This document shows positions 45,299-56,166 of a stretch of DNA of 64,000 bases, piece after piece (positions within the stretch are counted from its first letter, which is position 1; every line of letters starts with the position of its first letter). Location: NCBI GenBank assembly GCA_036674765.1, contig JARVKI010000001.1, positions 1 through 64,000 on the forward strand, in the 5' to 3' direction. Both the position numbers and the translations under genes were made by a program. The stretch comes from Seiridium cupressi (taxonomy: Eukaryota > Ascomycota > Sordariomycetes > Amphisphaeriales > Sporocadaceae). Under the pieces are notes generated by a model. That model made no database searches, was not told the origin of the DNA, and saw nothing but the letters and a program-made list of their open reading frames with translations.

Positions 45299-45691
45299 GT
45301 TTGGAGATCTCGACGCGTCATGCGCGACTTGGCTAGGATCGGGAACAACACAGCGACGACGGGGTGGCTAACTGTACAATGTGTAGCAATGGTTGACGGA
45401 TGCAAAGACGAGCAGAAACGTCAAGGAGTCGCAAGGAATTGAGTCCCAAAAACGCGAGCTGAATGCATTTGCGCGAAGCAGCAATTCTTGGTGGGAATGA
45501 TGAGAAAGTCCCGTGGGGGGAGCTCCTTCCATGGGTTATGGAAGTAAACAAACTGCCCTTTCCAGTTTGGGGAGCAGGGTGGGGCAGTACCGGCGCGCGT
45601 ATACTAGTGCTAATCGCCCAATTTTTGCAACCTTTGTGCCAGTTCACAAGTCACACGACATAGTCAACTACATGTAGGTTACTACGATAGG
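45299..45691. other. Upstream region of the spindle-pole gene
   Basis: 393 bp between two minus-strand genes; no specific element recognised. Confidence 0.45.
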
Positions 45692-46067
45692 TTAGGTATG
45701 TAAAGCATTGCCAAGTCCAAGTTCAGCAGCCTTATTCGCATACATGCCGTACTCCCAACAGCATCCTGCTACACACGCTCCGGTGTTGCACTGCGCATCC
45801 AAGGCATTGGGTTTCCCTTCTAGTGCACGCTTGGCTTCTTTCGCTCTTCTTTCGCTGGCGACGCAGCCAGCACGCGGAGGTCGAGGTAATCAATCTATGA
45901 AGATATATAACCATCAGTAACCTCATCACCAAAGCAGATGTGGCAGTAGTGGATTGGGCGGGTTTTCGTGGACCCCCATGAGCTTGCCACACTCGCTCAT
46001 CCCAACACTGTTCCGTATCATTCCAGTAATCCTCTGACGAACCTGGGTATGGTAAAGCCCGTTCCAT
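45692..46067 (-). CDS. Small hypothetical protein with Cys-rich C-terminus
   Basis: I do not recognise this gene. An ATG-led frame (46067; MERALPYPGSSEDYWNDTEQ) and a downstream frame that reads well (LEGKPNALDAQCNTGACVAG, then CCWEYGMYANKAAELGLG) can be joined by one intron of 67 nt (45921-45855, GT...AG, phase 2), giving 102 aa. Five Cys cluster in 20 residues near the end. The donor (GTTACT) is weak and the first exon is low in complexity, so the structure is tentative. The downstream frame alone suggests real coding sequence. Confidence 0.45.
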
Positions 46068-46918
46068 GTTCCAGTAAATCTTCTAAACCGGTCGTCTCAA
46101 TTTTGATGTCTTGATTGAAATAAAAATAAAATCATATCTCCTTCCACGCCGCTAATAGCCAAAAGCCCGACACTATACTTCCCAGTTTGTCGTGTGCCAT
46201 CCACAGGGACAAGCGACAGATGAGACGCAGGTCAGACTCATTAATACCATCTATTATGATCGACTTTGAATCAACGACAGTGTTTTTGTCCCATCGCCCC
46301 TTATGTCTCCCTATTCCACGATAGATTGAGGGTGCAGTAGATGAAGAGACCCGTTCTCTACAACCAGAGGTGGCGGGCGCTGGGCAAACGTTGGGCACAA
46401 ATAACCCAAAGAACCAGTATCGTTGGCTGAGACAGATAAGAAGAAGCAGATCTCTAGCGCTGGCCAGATATTTAAGGTGCAAAATGTACAAACAGAGGGC
46501 GCTTGTGCGTGGGGGTCAATCAATTTTCAGACCTCTTTGTTAAGTGTTTGATATCTGAAGAGTTTTCAAGTCACCAATCTCTGCACCGAGGTCTGTCTTT
46601 CCCGTCACACAATTTCCAGGCAAAGTCCTCGGCTTGCGAATTCCAGGGCTGCGCAGAGAGCGTCATTGTCCATCGATATTGATGCTGAAGGTAAGAGCCC
46701 GGGCATTTGCAACCACATCAACTAATCAAGGCGAGCATGCTAACGCGTCTTCCCTTCAGCATTGTTGTAGTCCAAAAGAGGAGTTCTTGCAGTCTTCTGA
46801 GTCTTGTCACCTAGACTCTCAAACCCCCACGAGCTTGCCTAACACACTCGAATGAGGCACGAGCCCATTAGATCGCCTCAGATCTCCAACACACATAGGG
46901 CCGCAACAACTACGAAAG
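46068..46918. other. Intergenic, 0.85 kb
   Basis: Only short frames without family features on either strand. Confidence 0.45.
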
Positions 46919-47221
46919 ATGTGTACGCAGACATATCTGAAGTTCGCCTGCTGCCCCTGTCAACTGAGATACTGCTTCGATGAGTGCGAGTTCGGCCCGG
47001 CTGATCCGCGCTGTCGCCATGTGAAGGAGGCTTTCGTATGGGCTGGCAGCAACTTCTGCCACCACCACCGGTGGCGCCTTAACAAGTCATCTGCATGGCA
47101 TGCCAAGCAGATCCAGCGACAGATACAATTTCACATCGCCAGTTCGCCTGGTTCCATGGAGGATTTCCCTCGACGACCTACGGTCTGTTATTGGACTTCG
47201 CCAATGGAGGGAAGTTCGTGA
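46919..47221 (+). CDS. Small Cys/His-rich hypothetical protein
   Basis: An ATG-led single-exon frame of 100 aa. The first half is dense in Cys and His (MCTQTYLKFACCPCQLRYCF, then ECEFGPADPRCRH, later FCHHH). This fits the general layout of short fungal proteins that begin MCxxxYxxxxC and carry a likely metal site. There is no signal peptide, so it is not an obvious secreted effector. The second half is unstructured. No function can be assigned; it could be a chance frame, but Cys spacing and start codon favour a real gene. Confidence 0.45.
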   Translation: MCTQTYLKFACCPCQLRYCFDECEFGPADPRCRHVKEAFVWAGSNFCHHHRWRLNKSSAWHAKQIQRQIQFHIASSPGSMEDFPRRPTVCYWTSPMEGSS

Positions 47222-48426
47222 AGGATAGCTGATCATATTCGGGATGCCCTTGAGTGCACAACATGACGGAAAGAGACACACCACGAAGGAAGCGCGGAGA
47301 AACATGATGACGGATAAAACAGGCGACGCAGTGATAGATGGACGGCTACAAACATGAATGGAGGACTATAACTGACGGATATAATGGTAGAGTACTAAGA
47401 TGAAGGGGTCCTGTAGTGGATGGCTCGCAGCTAAGTAATGTAATCAGAGATACATGGCTTTCCTTTGGCTCGTCCGATGGATAGGGAGACTTGGTAGACG
47501 CAGAAGATGGAGCATGTTCCATTTGGTGTCTAACTTATGACTATCTATCCTCCAAGTCTCCCCCCAATATGGAGTATTGAGTGCTCCTTGGATATCTATC
47601 TGATAATCACTATCCATCCTAAACGTTAGCTTCGACGCCCGACTTGAGTGCCGCAAATCATGGCTTTTTGTTGCTCGGAGATCTCTTCATGGCTCCTTGC
47701 AATATACCTAACTCGACAACCATTCTGAGGCCCAGCTCAACAAGGATGAGAGGTTACTCCAGCTTGAAAAGCACCAGCAACGCTGTGGCTCTCAATGGAT
47801 GGCGGAGTTTTATGGCCAGTGTTGGGGCGCCGATGACCCTTGGCTCTAGAAAACCATGAAGACTTAGACATCGAGGGGCAATACATCTTGCGATGCCTAC
47901 GGGAGATTCAATAATCAAGAAACTGCTCCGCTGTGATTGCTCTAACCTAACTTTGAGTAGTACATCAAACTATGAACTTCACAGTAATAATTAGGACAAG
48001 GGATAATCTTTGATGCGACATTGGCTAGAAATATCCCTGATGCTCACGACACGAAATACATCAGCAAGTGAGCTCCTGGGACTGTGCCAAAAGATGCAAG
48101 TCTCCGTTCGGGTGTGCGGGGAAAATTGGCACGCCGGTACTGAGAGGTGTACATACAACTGCCCGCCGTCTATCTCCTTTGTTCCGTTGCAAAAAGCCAC
48201 CCTGACGATCGCATGCTGGAATCCTAACGTAGTCTATCCAGCCTCATAGCAGCGTTCTGTTGCCCTCTTACGCCTCTCTAATCAGAAATCAAGTCCCACA
48301 GAAATTTACATGTCCCAAAGCAATTCAAGTAACACACTAGATCAAGCCTGACCAAATCCGTCCAGACCTATAGCCCAAGAACTCCCAATGACGCCTCGCT
48401 TCTCCCGAGCTTCATATCTCGTGATA
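47222..48426. other. Intergenic, 1.2 kb
   Basis: 47240-47430 is purine-rich on the plus strand. 47440-47640 shows loosely inverted, related strings, possibly a decayed repeat. No gene seen. Confidence 0.4.
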
Positions 48427-50359
48427 TCAAGACCATGCAGGCTTCAGGTTATCGGCAGGATATTTTCTACCACTCACACCCGTAACAACGGGGCTGTCGC
48501 CCCTTTCTCGTTCCCTTTCCCTCTCCCGTTCCCTCCAGCTCCTCCGTTGTCTCTCATCGCCAGTCAGATTTGCCCGGGGGTCTCGTGGATCTCTGCCGTG
48601 CTCTCTTTCACGGTCGCGATCGCGGTAACGGTCACGTACATCCCATTCTCGTCTCTTCCTCTCGATATCCGCGGCACTACTAGTGCGCCTGTCAAGGCCT
48701 GGTCGGAGATGTGCACGGTCTTTCCTACTGCGTCTCTCACGTTCCTCCTCCAACTCCCGCTCTCGCTGTTCACGCTCGCGGACCTTCTCCCTCTCCCTCT
48801 CCCGTTCACGTTCGCGATGGTTACGGTGTTTTCGTGATACATCCGAGTCCGACGCATCCGATGAGTCTGCCTCGTCCGAGTACCGACGATTGTGCCGGGA
48901 CGACGGGTGGTCGGGGCGTAGACGTGCACTATTTGGCCTACTATCATTATCACGATCGCTACGCGAGGTGCTGCGCTGCCGATCGTGTGAGCCAGGAAGG
49001 AACGACATGACTTTCTGGCGGATGCCAAAATGCCCGGAAGGTAGACTTTGCCGTCGCGAGTTGTCTTGTCGCAGCTGAGTGCGATGGGACGGACGGGCAG
49101 GGCCTTGCGGCACAGGCGGCGAGATGGGTGATTCAGGAGGAAAGACGCGCACTGAGGCCAATGGAGGTCTAGAAGGCCTGTGGACTCGGGTCCGTGGATT
49201 CCTCATACCATCGTCCGAATCCGACTCCGAAGGCAGCGGAGAGTGCCGCCGGGGTTGACTGCTATGTCGACGAACAGGCTCGGGGCGATGCGGATCGAGA
49301 TGGCTGGGCGGTCGCGTCTTCTCGTGCTGGGGAGAAGGGTAGTCTGAGAAGCTTCGCCTCCTGCGAGCGCGCTCGTCAACGGAGCTGCTGCTACTGCTGT
49401 CGACTCTACGTTTATGTGGCGATTGACTGTGGTGTGCCCCTGGCCGCCCGGGTATGTGAATAAAGGGAACATTGGGCCGTTGGCGTTCGAAATAGTCCAT
49501 CTCTGGTCCATGGCGAGGAGGCCCTCCGGCATGGACGTGGCTAAAATGCACGCGAGGGTCGGGAGATGTGGCGTGCGCTGGCTTCTCAGGGGCGGGTGCA
49601 GCATCGACACGCAACCTCTTTGCGCAGTCCTTGTGCCATTGGTCTATCTGTGGGTCGCAGACGCCGGGAAAAGCCCCAGAAGGAAGATCGGGTGGGAAAG
49701 GCACTCCAGTGTCGGGATGCCTCAGCGCCCAGTTGCGCACGGCAAATTGGATGAAGGGCACATGCTCCTCGGGTCCCAGCAGAATCTGCAGCGACTCCCA
49801 ACGCACAAAGCCCTTCAGTGTCAGGGCTGGTACGGAAGGCTCTGCAAAGTTGTCGGCGGTCGGCTGCAGGGTGTGCTGGACCCCAAGAGCCTGCCATATG
49901 TATGATATGGACTTGTCTGGCGCGTTGACAAAGAGCGAGTCGTAGTCGCCGCCGACGGCCTTGTAGAAAGCCGCGAGCTTGGATTTGTCGAGAATGGTAT
50001 GGTTCTTGTCGCCTATATCGGATTCCTGCGTCGCGACCGAGTGTTAGTCAAGCATGGACGCGAAGTGAGGGTCAGGCCTCGGGCGGCCGTTGCAGGGCGC
50101 TATGACGTTGATGGTAGACGGAAGACGGAGGTCATACAATGTACTTGCCAATGGCACGCAGCAAAGCATCTAGAAGTGCTGTGGGCGTTTTGTCCTTGTT
50201 GAAAAGATACCCATAAAACAACTTGCCATCCACCGGGACCTGCTTCCTCTTGCCAGTAGATTGCGCCGGCGGAGATGTAGGTGGAGAGGGCGGTGGAGGA
50301 TGAGTTTGAGCACCGGTAGGCTCTTCGGTCTGCGCTTGAGTTCTGGTCTCGGTCGCCAT
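48427..50359 (-). CDS. DUF7514-type protein with long Arg/Asp/Glu-rich tail
   Basis: Exons 50359-50138 and 50025-48427 (phase 0, intron 112 nt) give 606 aa. After a Pro/Thr-rich start (PPPPSPPTSPP), residues about 50-175 form the conserved globular part. It begins LFYGYLFNKDKTPTALLDAL, continues with FYKAVGGDYDSLF, and ends around WHKDCAKRLRVD. I associate this block with DUF7514 of Pezizomycotina. The remaining 400 residues are disordered: Ser/Pro/Arg-rich, then RE/RD dipeptide repeats (RERERERER, RDRYRDRDR). Such tails are common in nuclear speckle or RNA-associated proteins, but the function is unknown. The tail's simple DNA repeats are a likely source of length variation. Confidence 0.8.
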
Positions 50360-51588
50360 GTTGGGCGCTCCTTGACACGGCCCAAGATGCGGTGGTAATA
50401 GGGCAGAAGTCGCCTTACGGGCGCGATCGTAACGATTTCGTCGAAATGAAATATGAGCGGTCAGCGACGATGGGAGGCGGCATTTCTTGAAGTCCCCCGA
50501 CTCAACCGAGCACAGCGTACGACAGCGGAAAACAAGACACGCAACCAGCCCGGCAGGGCGACAGATGTATGCAGAATCCAAGTCGTATCACGACAGCTGT
50601 GCGACACTGGCCGATGTCTGGCCGATGTATTGTTTGTTATATAGACTTTGGATGGGCAGGTCTAGTGACCAAGGCACAGTAGCGAATGAAACAGTAAGAG
50701 GAGGAGGATGCAGTGTAAGACGGCAACCGTGCAGGCTGCAGCTCGCAAGGAGAGGGATGGGGCTATGTGAGTCAAGGTTAGCAAGTCAGCAATGATGCAG
50801 AAGTTGATAAGAACGGCGACGATGCCGTGCTTCTCTCAGGTTCAGGTTCAGGCTCGAAGCGACATGTCGCTGCTGCTGATCGCCGGCCGCATTTCAGGCA
50901 TGCCTGACGGGCAGGATACACTGACAGCAGGCAGAGCAGGCATCATGGCTGTGTCGTGCCATGGCAATGGGGGTCGCAGATCTGCTGATGGGGGTTGGCT
51001 GTCAGTCCAACACGTGCCACCAATGAGTCCAAACAGCCGGGAAGCTGGCCCAATCGGGTGCGCTACTGCTACATTATGTGCGTACGTACGCAGTGTGTGC
51101 ATTATGTACCCCGTACCAGCCTCCCTCCCCCAGCGCTGTACTATGTGACTTCCTGCCCTCTGCACCCACACGCACTGGATTATATGTAAGCACACTCACA
51201 CATACCTACTGTGTTGTATGTACTGGGTATCTACACCTGTACGATCGCTTCTGCAGAGCTGAGCCCCGAGGCTGCGGTCGCGTCTCGCCTCCTGTCTGCC
51301 TACTTATATTCGGTGTTGGGACTGCCATGCGACCACCATCTGACGCAGCTGGTGCGCGAAGCACTTGTTCCAAAGCCCACATGCATTCTCCACAGCGCTC
51401 CGTACCCACAGTCCGCTATCAACTCTAAAAGCTTGGGGTGGCTTCGGAGAGCCGCTTGCAACGCATGGTTCGCACGCAGGATGCTCTAGTAGTCAGTGTT
51501 CGAGACAAGGTTCAACATTTAGCTTTCTGCTCTGTCTGAACTATCACCACATGTATGAATGTGGCACGCTGGCCGATTGCTTGAGACC
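50360..51588. other. Intergenic, 1.23 kb
   Basis: Includes a CA/TG-rich simple stretch around 51165-51215. No coding frame with family features. Confidence 0.45.
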
Positions 51589-52149
51589 TTATGAGAGAAG
51601 CGCCCATAATCCAACCACGGCACCTGTAAGAGGCAGCGAGCAGCGGATGGTGTTGAGGTGCATCCATTTTCTGACCAAACTCCGAACGCGATCGTCGCTC
51701 AGCGTCTTCGTCTGACTTTGTCCTGCTTCCTCGAGCACCTTTATCGTGGGCATGATAACAACCATTGTAAAGGGTATGGCCGCAACTGTCAGCACACCAG
51801 CTAGAGCAAACCCTCTCCACCGCGGTGAACCATTAGCGTGCTGGTTGTAAGACACGACCCCATAACTGATCGCAGCCAGCAGAGCCGTCAAAGGAATGGC
51901 TTTTCCGTTGTTGTAGACAATGGACCATTGCTTCAGCATCACGCTTGAGGGTACGCTGACTTGCAATACAGCCGGTATAGCGCAGAGAGATAAGCCAGCC
52001 ATCGCTCCTGTCCCAAAACATCTCAGTGTCAGTGCGAATCCAAGGAAATATAGTTATCTGCTGTTCGATGTGAGGAGGGTACCGGCTGCCATTGCGGAGC
52101 TGACAACGCTCGCCGACGCGGCGAAGGTCATTCCTGGGGAGAGCGACAT
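51589..52149 (-). CDS. DUF1772 integral membrane protein (anthrone-oxygenase-like family)
   Basis: Exons 52149-52083 and 52007-51589 flank a 75-nt phase-1 intron, giving 161 aa, normal for DUF1772. Four hydrophobic segments are seen: AMAAGAMAGLSLCAIPAVL; the one around IPLTALLAAISYGVVSY; GFALAGVLTVAAIPFTMVV; and PLTGAVVGLWALLS. Between them are the family features LKQWSIVYNNGKA (QWxxxYxxG) and the MPT...L pattern before a helix ending RSLVRKWMHLNTIR. Some relatives are anthrone oxygenases in polyketide clusters, but many stand alone, and nothing here suggests such a cluster. The frame also extends upstream through a possible extra intron to an ATG at 52378. Confidence 0.8.
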
Positions 52150-53020
52150 TTGCGCAGTGAGTACGATCTGTGGGGGTCTGCTTGTTGGGGGCAATCCTCG
52201 AGCTTGAACTGCTGTGTAGAAGCCAAAGATAATCCTGAAATGAAACGGTTAAAAAGACCAATGCCAACCTGAAAGTAAGCTGGGTACGCCGTGCTTACTT
52301 ATACTCGCCCGCGAAACTGCTGCTAGTTAGGCAGCTAAAAGACACCGTTGTTTCCACGATCTTGAGAGTTTGAGCCATAATCTCCTAGACCATGTCCGGC
52401 AAGATACAATGTAGTGAAGGAGTATCACCATGATCTGCTTAGTGCTGGCAGTATCTTTTTGCAACTTTATACTATATTTCCTAGATGGCTGGGCCGAAAC
52501 AAACTTCTTTGTAGCCATGCTTCATCTGTAATACATACATGTAGACGTTGACTAACTTCGCAATAATGATGGCTTACGAGGTAGATATTTCCTGCCATAT
52601 TTCTCCTTTTGAACCAACATTAAGATACTCTAGTAGAGGCGCTAGCCTAGGTGCATCAATATAGCTCGGCGGTTTGAGAATTGGTCCTAAGATCGAGCAA
52701 TAAGCACTAAATTGCAGCTACGGTATACTACGCATACATGTAGCCAGGCTTCGTGGTCGGGAAGCTCAAGTTCATGCTCCTCAAGATCCAGCCACAGCGT
52801 CTGGTCGATACCCTTTGAACGGCAATGAAGCAGGTGAGATTGTAGAGCAAGTGACTTTCTTTCCGCCTTACTGGGACGAGTTAAAAGCTTGCATCTTCTT
52901 TAGTGCACAGAGGTTGTTTCGCTTCTTGTTCAGCCTTACATATCGTGCTGCCAATATGCAGCATGATAAAAGTCATTAAAGTCACATACCATTAGCTGTG
53001 ATAACATACGCACCCACGGA
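52150..53020. other. Intergenic, 0.87 kb, upstream of the DUF1772 gene
   Basis: Contains the possible 5' extension of the DUF1772 gene (ATG 52378 on the minus strand, with a gtaagc...ttcag intron). Nothing else recognised. Confidence 0.45.
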
Positions 53021-53707
53021 TCACGGCGTTTCCTTGCTAAGAACGAAACCAACAAGTGTGACGGACATGCCTTCAAAGCCAGCACGTGAGTCGGGCTCCG
53101 TCCAGGTCTTCAACTTTTTGAATCCTGATTTCTCCAAGACCCGCACACTCCCTGCATTATTCGCATCTATCACCGCCCACAACAGCTCCGGTACGGTCTT
53201 TACTTCCTCTGCGTTTCCGTCCATGTCAATCGACTGCGATTCGACCTCGATATAGGCCTGTTCTCTTTCCAGTTTCCACCACGCCTCTACGAACCCCTTC
53301 ATGAACTCCGTCGCATACCCCTTCCCCCAGTGCTCCCGCTTGAACATATAGCCAACTTCAGGCCAGTCAAGCGCAGACCCGGCTTTGTGCACTCCGCCTG
53401 CTCCAATCAACTCGTCCGTGTCCGACAGGCTGATGGTGAAGCTGAATGTCTTGACATCATTAGGTGGAAGAAATTGGTCCAACTTTGCCTGTGTCTCAGA
53501 CAGATCCCCATCAATCCGGCCGGTACGCGTGAAAATCATGACCTCGGGCTGTGTTCGCAGCGCGCGTACGCCATCGAAATCACTTTGTGCGTAAGGCCGG
53601 AGAACCAGGCGCGCGGTCTTGATAGGCGCACGTTCGGAGTTGGGCGGCAGCGGCAGCTTTGGCAGAGTCGTGCGAACTTTAGTGCATTTGGGAGCTTCCG
53701 AAGACAT
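53021..53707 (-). CDS. GNAT acetyltransferase, RimJ/RimL-like
   Basis: A single exon, 228 aa. It opens with TARLVLRPYAQSDFDGVRAL, the typical beta1-alpha1 of the RimJ/RimL group. It continues with ELIGAGGVHKAGSALDWPEV and the acetyl-CoA loop REHWGKGYATEFMKGF (pattern R/Q-x-x-G-x-G/A), and ends with NAGSVRVLEKSGFKKL, the classic last helix and strand. Fungal members acetylate small molecules or protein N-termini; the substrate is unknown. Confidence 0.92.
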   Translation of the reverse strand: MSSEAPKCTKVRTTLPKLPLPPNSERAPIKTARLVLRPYAQSDFDGVRALRTQPEVMIFTRTGRIDGDLSETQAKLDQFLPPNDVKTFSFTISLSDTDELIGAGGVHKAGSALDWPEVGYMFKREHWGKGYATEFMKGFVEAWWKLEREQAYIEVESQSIDMDGNAEEVKTVPELLWAVIDANNAGSVRVLEKSGFKKLKTWTEPDSRAGFEGMSVTLVGFVLSKETP

Positions 53708-54008
53708 ATCGGGTAGAATAGAGATGTTAGCCGTGAGCGGTTGGGGAATAGAGTAAGATATAGTAAACCTACCCTGGCCGGATCCCTTTTCTTTGAAAGT
53801 TTGCCGCCGTATTTATGTCTTGTGAATGAGATACGGGTACTAAAGCCGCCGATTGACTCACCAGACTGAGTACATGTAAGCAGAATATCGCGCACGCTAG
53901 TGATTTATAAAGGAATGCCAAGCTGCATCATGTTGGTATTCAGAACACTTCGGTCAGATCACTGTGATGGATACCCCACACCCCCTGACAGTACCCTGCC
54001 AGTGTGAG
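53708..54008. other. Short intergenic, GNAT promoter side
   Basis: Nothing specific recognised. Confidence 0.4.
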
Positions 54009-54330
54009 TCACCCAGCAATAAATAGGTTCACCTTCAGCTCCAGCTCTCCAGCTTCAGCTTCCCCTTCCTTCAGGATCACCCGACATACGTATTTCCACC
54101 CATGTTGCCCTCCATCACACTGTGCGACACGCGTAATGACAAGTTCAACGTTTGAACTCTGATGCGTTTGCTGGGTAAAGATGAAGCAACTTGTTTTGTG
54201 CCGCTCATTTCCATAGTCTGCACAAGTTACGCCATCAAAGAAGTCTTGCAAAGTTCCAAATTTTCGGTGACCTGCTTTCTGTGAGATACGATGTATTATA
54301 CGAGCCAGGTAATATACTGGCTTCCCTGCC
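54009..54330 (-). pseudogene. Orphan C-terminal-like coding fragment without ATG
   Basis: On the minus strand the frame from about 54330 down to the TGA at 54009 stays open for over 100 codons. It reads like folded protein (YINSAGKPVYYLARIIHRIS, LQDFFDGVTCADYGNERHKT, VELVITRVAQCDGGQHGWKY). There is no Met in it and a TAA lies just upstream, so as it stands it cannot start. It may be the last exon of a decayed gene, or of one whose other exons I cannot find. It follows the DUF6601-like gene on the same strand, but that gene has its own natural end. Family not recognised. Confidence 0.5.
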
Positions 54331-54476
54331 GAGTTGATATATTATTGTCTCCCAATGGCTTTCTAAATTATATAACTGTTGTCAACGGATCAACATCCTT
54401 GGCAGCCCGCCAGGTTAGTGCTATTCCACCACTAGTTGGAACTTTGGGTTGCAAATCATAGCAAATCTATGAGATA

Positions 54477-55729
54477 TCAGGCTTGAAAGCTGAGCGGCTC
54501 TTGTTGTCCCCGGGCAGAAATATTACGCAGCCGCCTCTTCCGGTATGCTATTGTCACAACCAAGTTGTTTACGAAAATGCAACAAAACAACAAAAACAAC
54601 CCGACCGTGACGATAATCAATCCAAGAATAGAGAAAACGACAAACCCGGAAGAGGCCGACTGAAATGCCCCATTGCTTCCAAGATACTGTGTTGTCAACC
54701 CGGTCTGCATCGCGCCCAGAATCAATGCGACATAGACTGCGACCGAAGCTACCAGGGTGAAGTTTGCTTCGAAGAAAGATTCGTACCGATTCCAGGCCTG
54801 CGAATACCCTCGCAAGGAAAGCTGGGATACCCGATAGATTTTGCTCAGGCGACCAAGACGCAGTTCGCCATATAGAAAACGCGGGTTGATCTTGTGGTAG
54901 ATGGATTCGGTATGCAGCTCCTGAACAACGACCCGCCATTTTGGCCAGGTCGCCTCCGCTGGTAGGAGATGCCTCTCTTGTGCAATGAGGAAATCGCTTT
55001 CGTAGCATATTAATGCAGTGTAGGAGAACAGCAAACCCATAGCGCATTTCCAGAGTCTTCGCTGTGGGCATTCCGTTCCATCCCCTTGAAGGATGTACTT
55101 GGTCGCCACCGAACAAGTGCATTCTTCCCGGCAACACAAAGTTCGGCGCCAGAACTGGGGCTCTAATAGAAATCGCGGAAGGGGTTTCAGTAGTATACGA
55201 TTTGTTGCCCAGACCATGTGCAAGTCAAGCTGCTCCGTAATAACGATATCTCGACCAAGAGAAAGTTGTTGATGGAGCGGCCTGGGCGGCATTGGCCGGC
55301 CCGCGATCCACTGCAACGCCTGAGGTTAGCAGTTTTCTGTGTAAGCTTTGTCGTGTTATTGCTAGTTACAGCTCAAGTTTTACACATAGAAACACCTGAT
55401 TGGGAAGTCTAGTGCATCCAGAAGGGGCCGCCTGGGGAATCAATAATATCGAAGCTTGCTTACTAGCCACTCGAAGACGCGGGTGAGTCTTGTCAAGTCA
55501 AGCTCCTTTTCGATCCAATGGGTATCGTCCAGTCCAGGGGAAGCCAGATCATCGTAATGAGTGCGATATGAAGCAGGCAACATGGTCCGGAGATATTCGT
55601 CATCTTCTTTGATGTCGACTATTCCCAAAAGTTGGGTATTAAAGGGAGGAGTCTATCTGACATCAGTTTACTTTCCGAGTGTGACTTTCCCGTTTAGATA
55701 CCTCATACTTGACTCCATTTTTGTTCCAT
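54477..55729 (-). CDS. DUF6601-like membrane protein of unknown function
   Basis: Three exons: 55729-55709 (7 codons), 55652-55464 and 55310-54477, all phase 0 with GT...AG introns, giving 347 aa. Junctions restore MEQKWSQTPPFNTQL and FEWLWIAGRPMPPRPLH. The motif WIAGRPMPPRPLHQQL, with REIVITEQxDxHxVW-like sequence, and IFLKPLPRFLLEP-like sequence match a fungal family I associate with DUF6601. Two strong membrane segments lie near the C-terminus (FTLVASVAVYVALILGA and VVFSILGLIIVTVGLFLLFC). One or two weaker ones lie earlier. The gene is head-to-head with the NLR-like gene, 437 bp apart. Function unknown. Confidence 0.75.
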
Positions 55730-56166
55730 ATTCTTCAAAACAAAGAGATATCGCTCTCCAAGGCAATGTCCTTGTTTGTATGTCGGTAACAGATCTCAGC
55801 TTACAGGACTGGATTAATACTTAGGACGTGCACGTGTTTGCATGTGTTGCTTCTATTATTTCAATAAAAATCAAGAGTAAAGAATTCTCGAAATGGACGT
55901 GGTTGTGAACTGCGCAAGGCTTTGGGGGCAATTTCCTTGATGAATGTTGTTGCCAAAAATACCCTGGCTGCCGGGCATGCAGTCAGCAGTCAGCCGCACG
56001 AGGCTCCGACAAATCACCTCACCGGCCCCTGAATGACAAGGATCAGAATAACAACGAGCCCCTTGGATTTCGTATGTACATTGAGTTTCTGTCAGCATAA
56101 AATTCCGGTAATGTTATCGTCTACCGACAGGTTTCCTCACGCAACGTTGATGAGAACACGACCAAC
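55730..56166. promoter_or_regulatory. Divergent promoter region of the DUF6601-like/NLR-like pair
   Basis: 437 bp between two start codons on opposite strands; both promoters must lie here. AT-rich, no clear TATA assigned. Confidence 0.45.

Noticed and set aside
47440..47640. Loosely inverted related strings suggesting a decayed mobile element
   Set aside because: No target-site duplication, terminal repeats or coding remnant could be defined.
48683..49078. Plus-strand Arg/Ser-rich frame
   Set aside because: It is the antisense shadow of the RE/RD-repeat tail of the DUF7514 gene.
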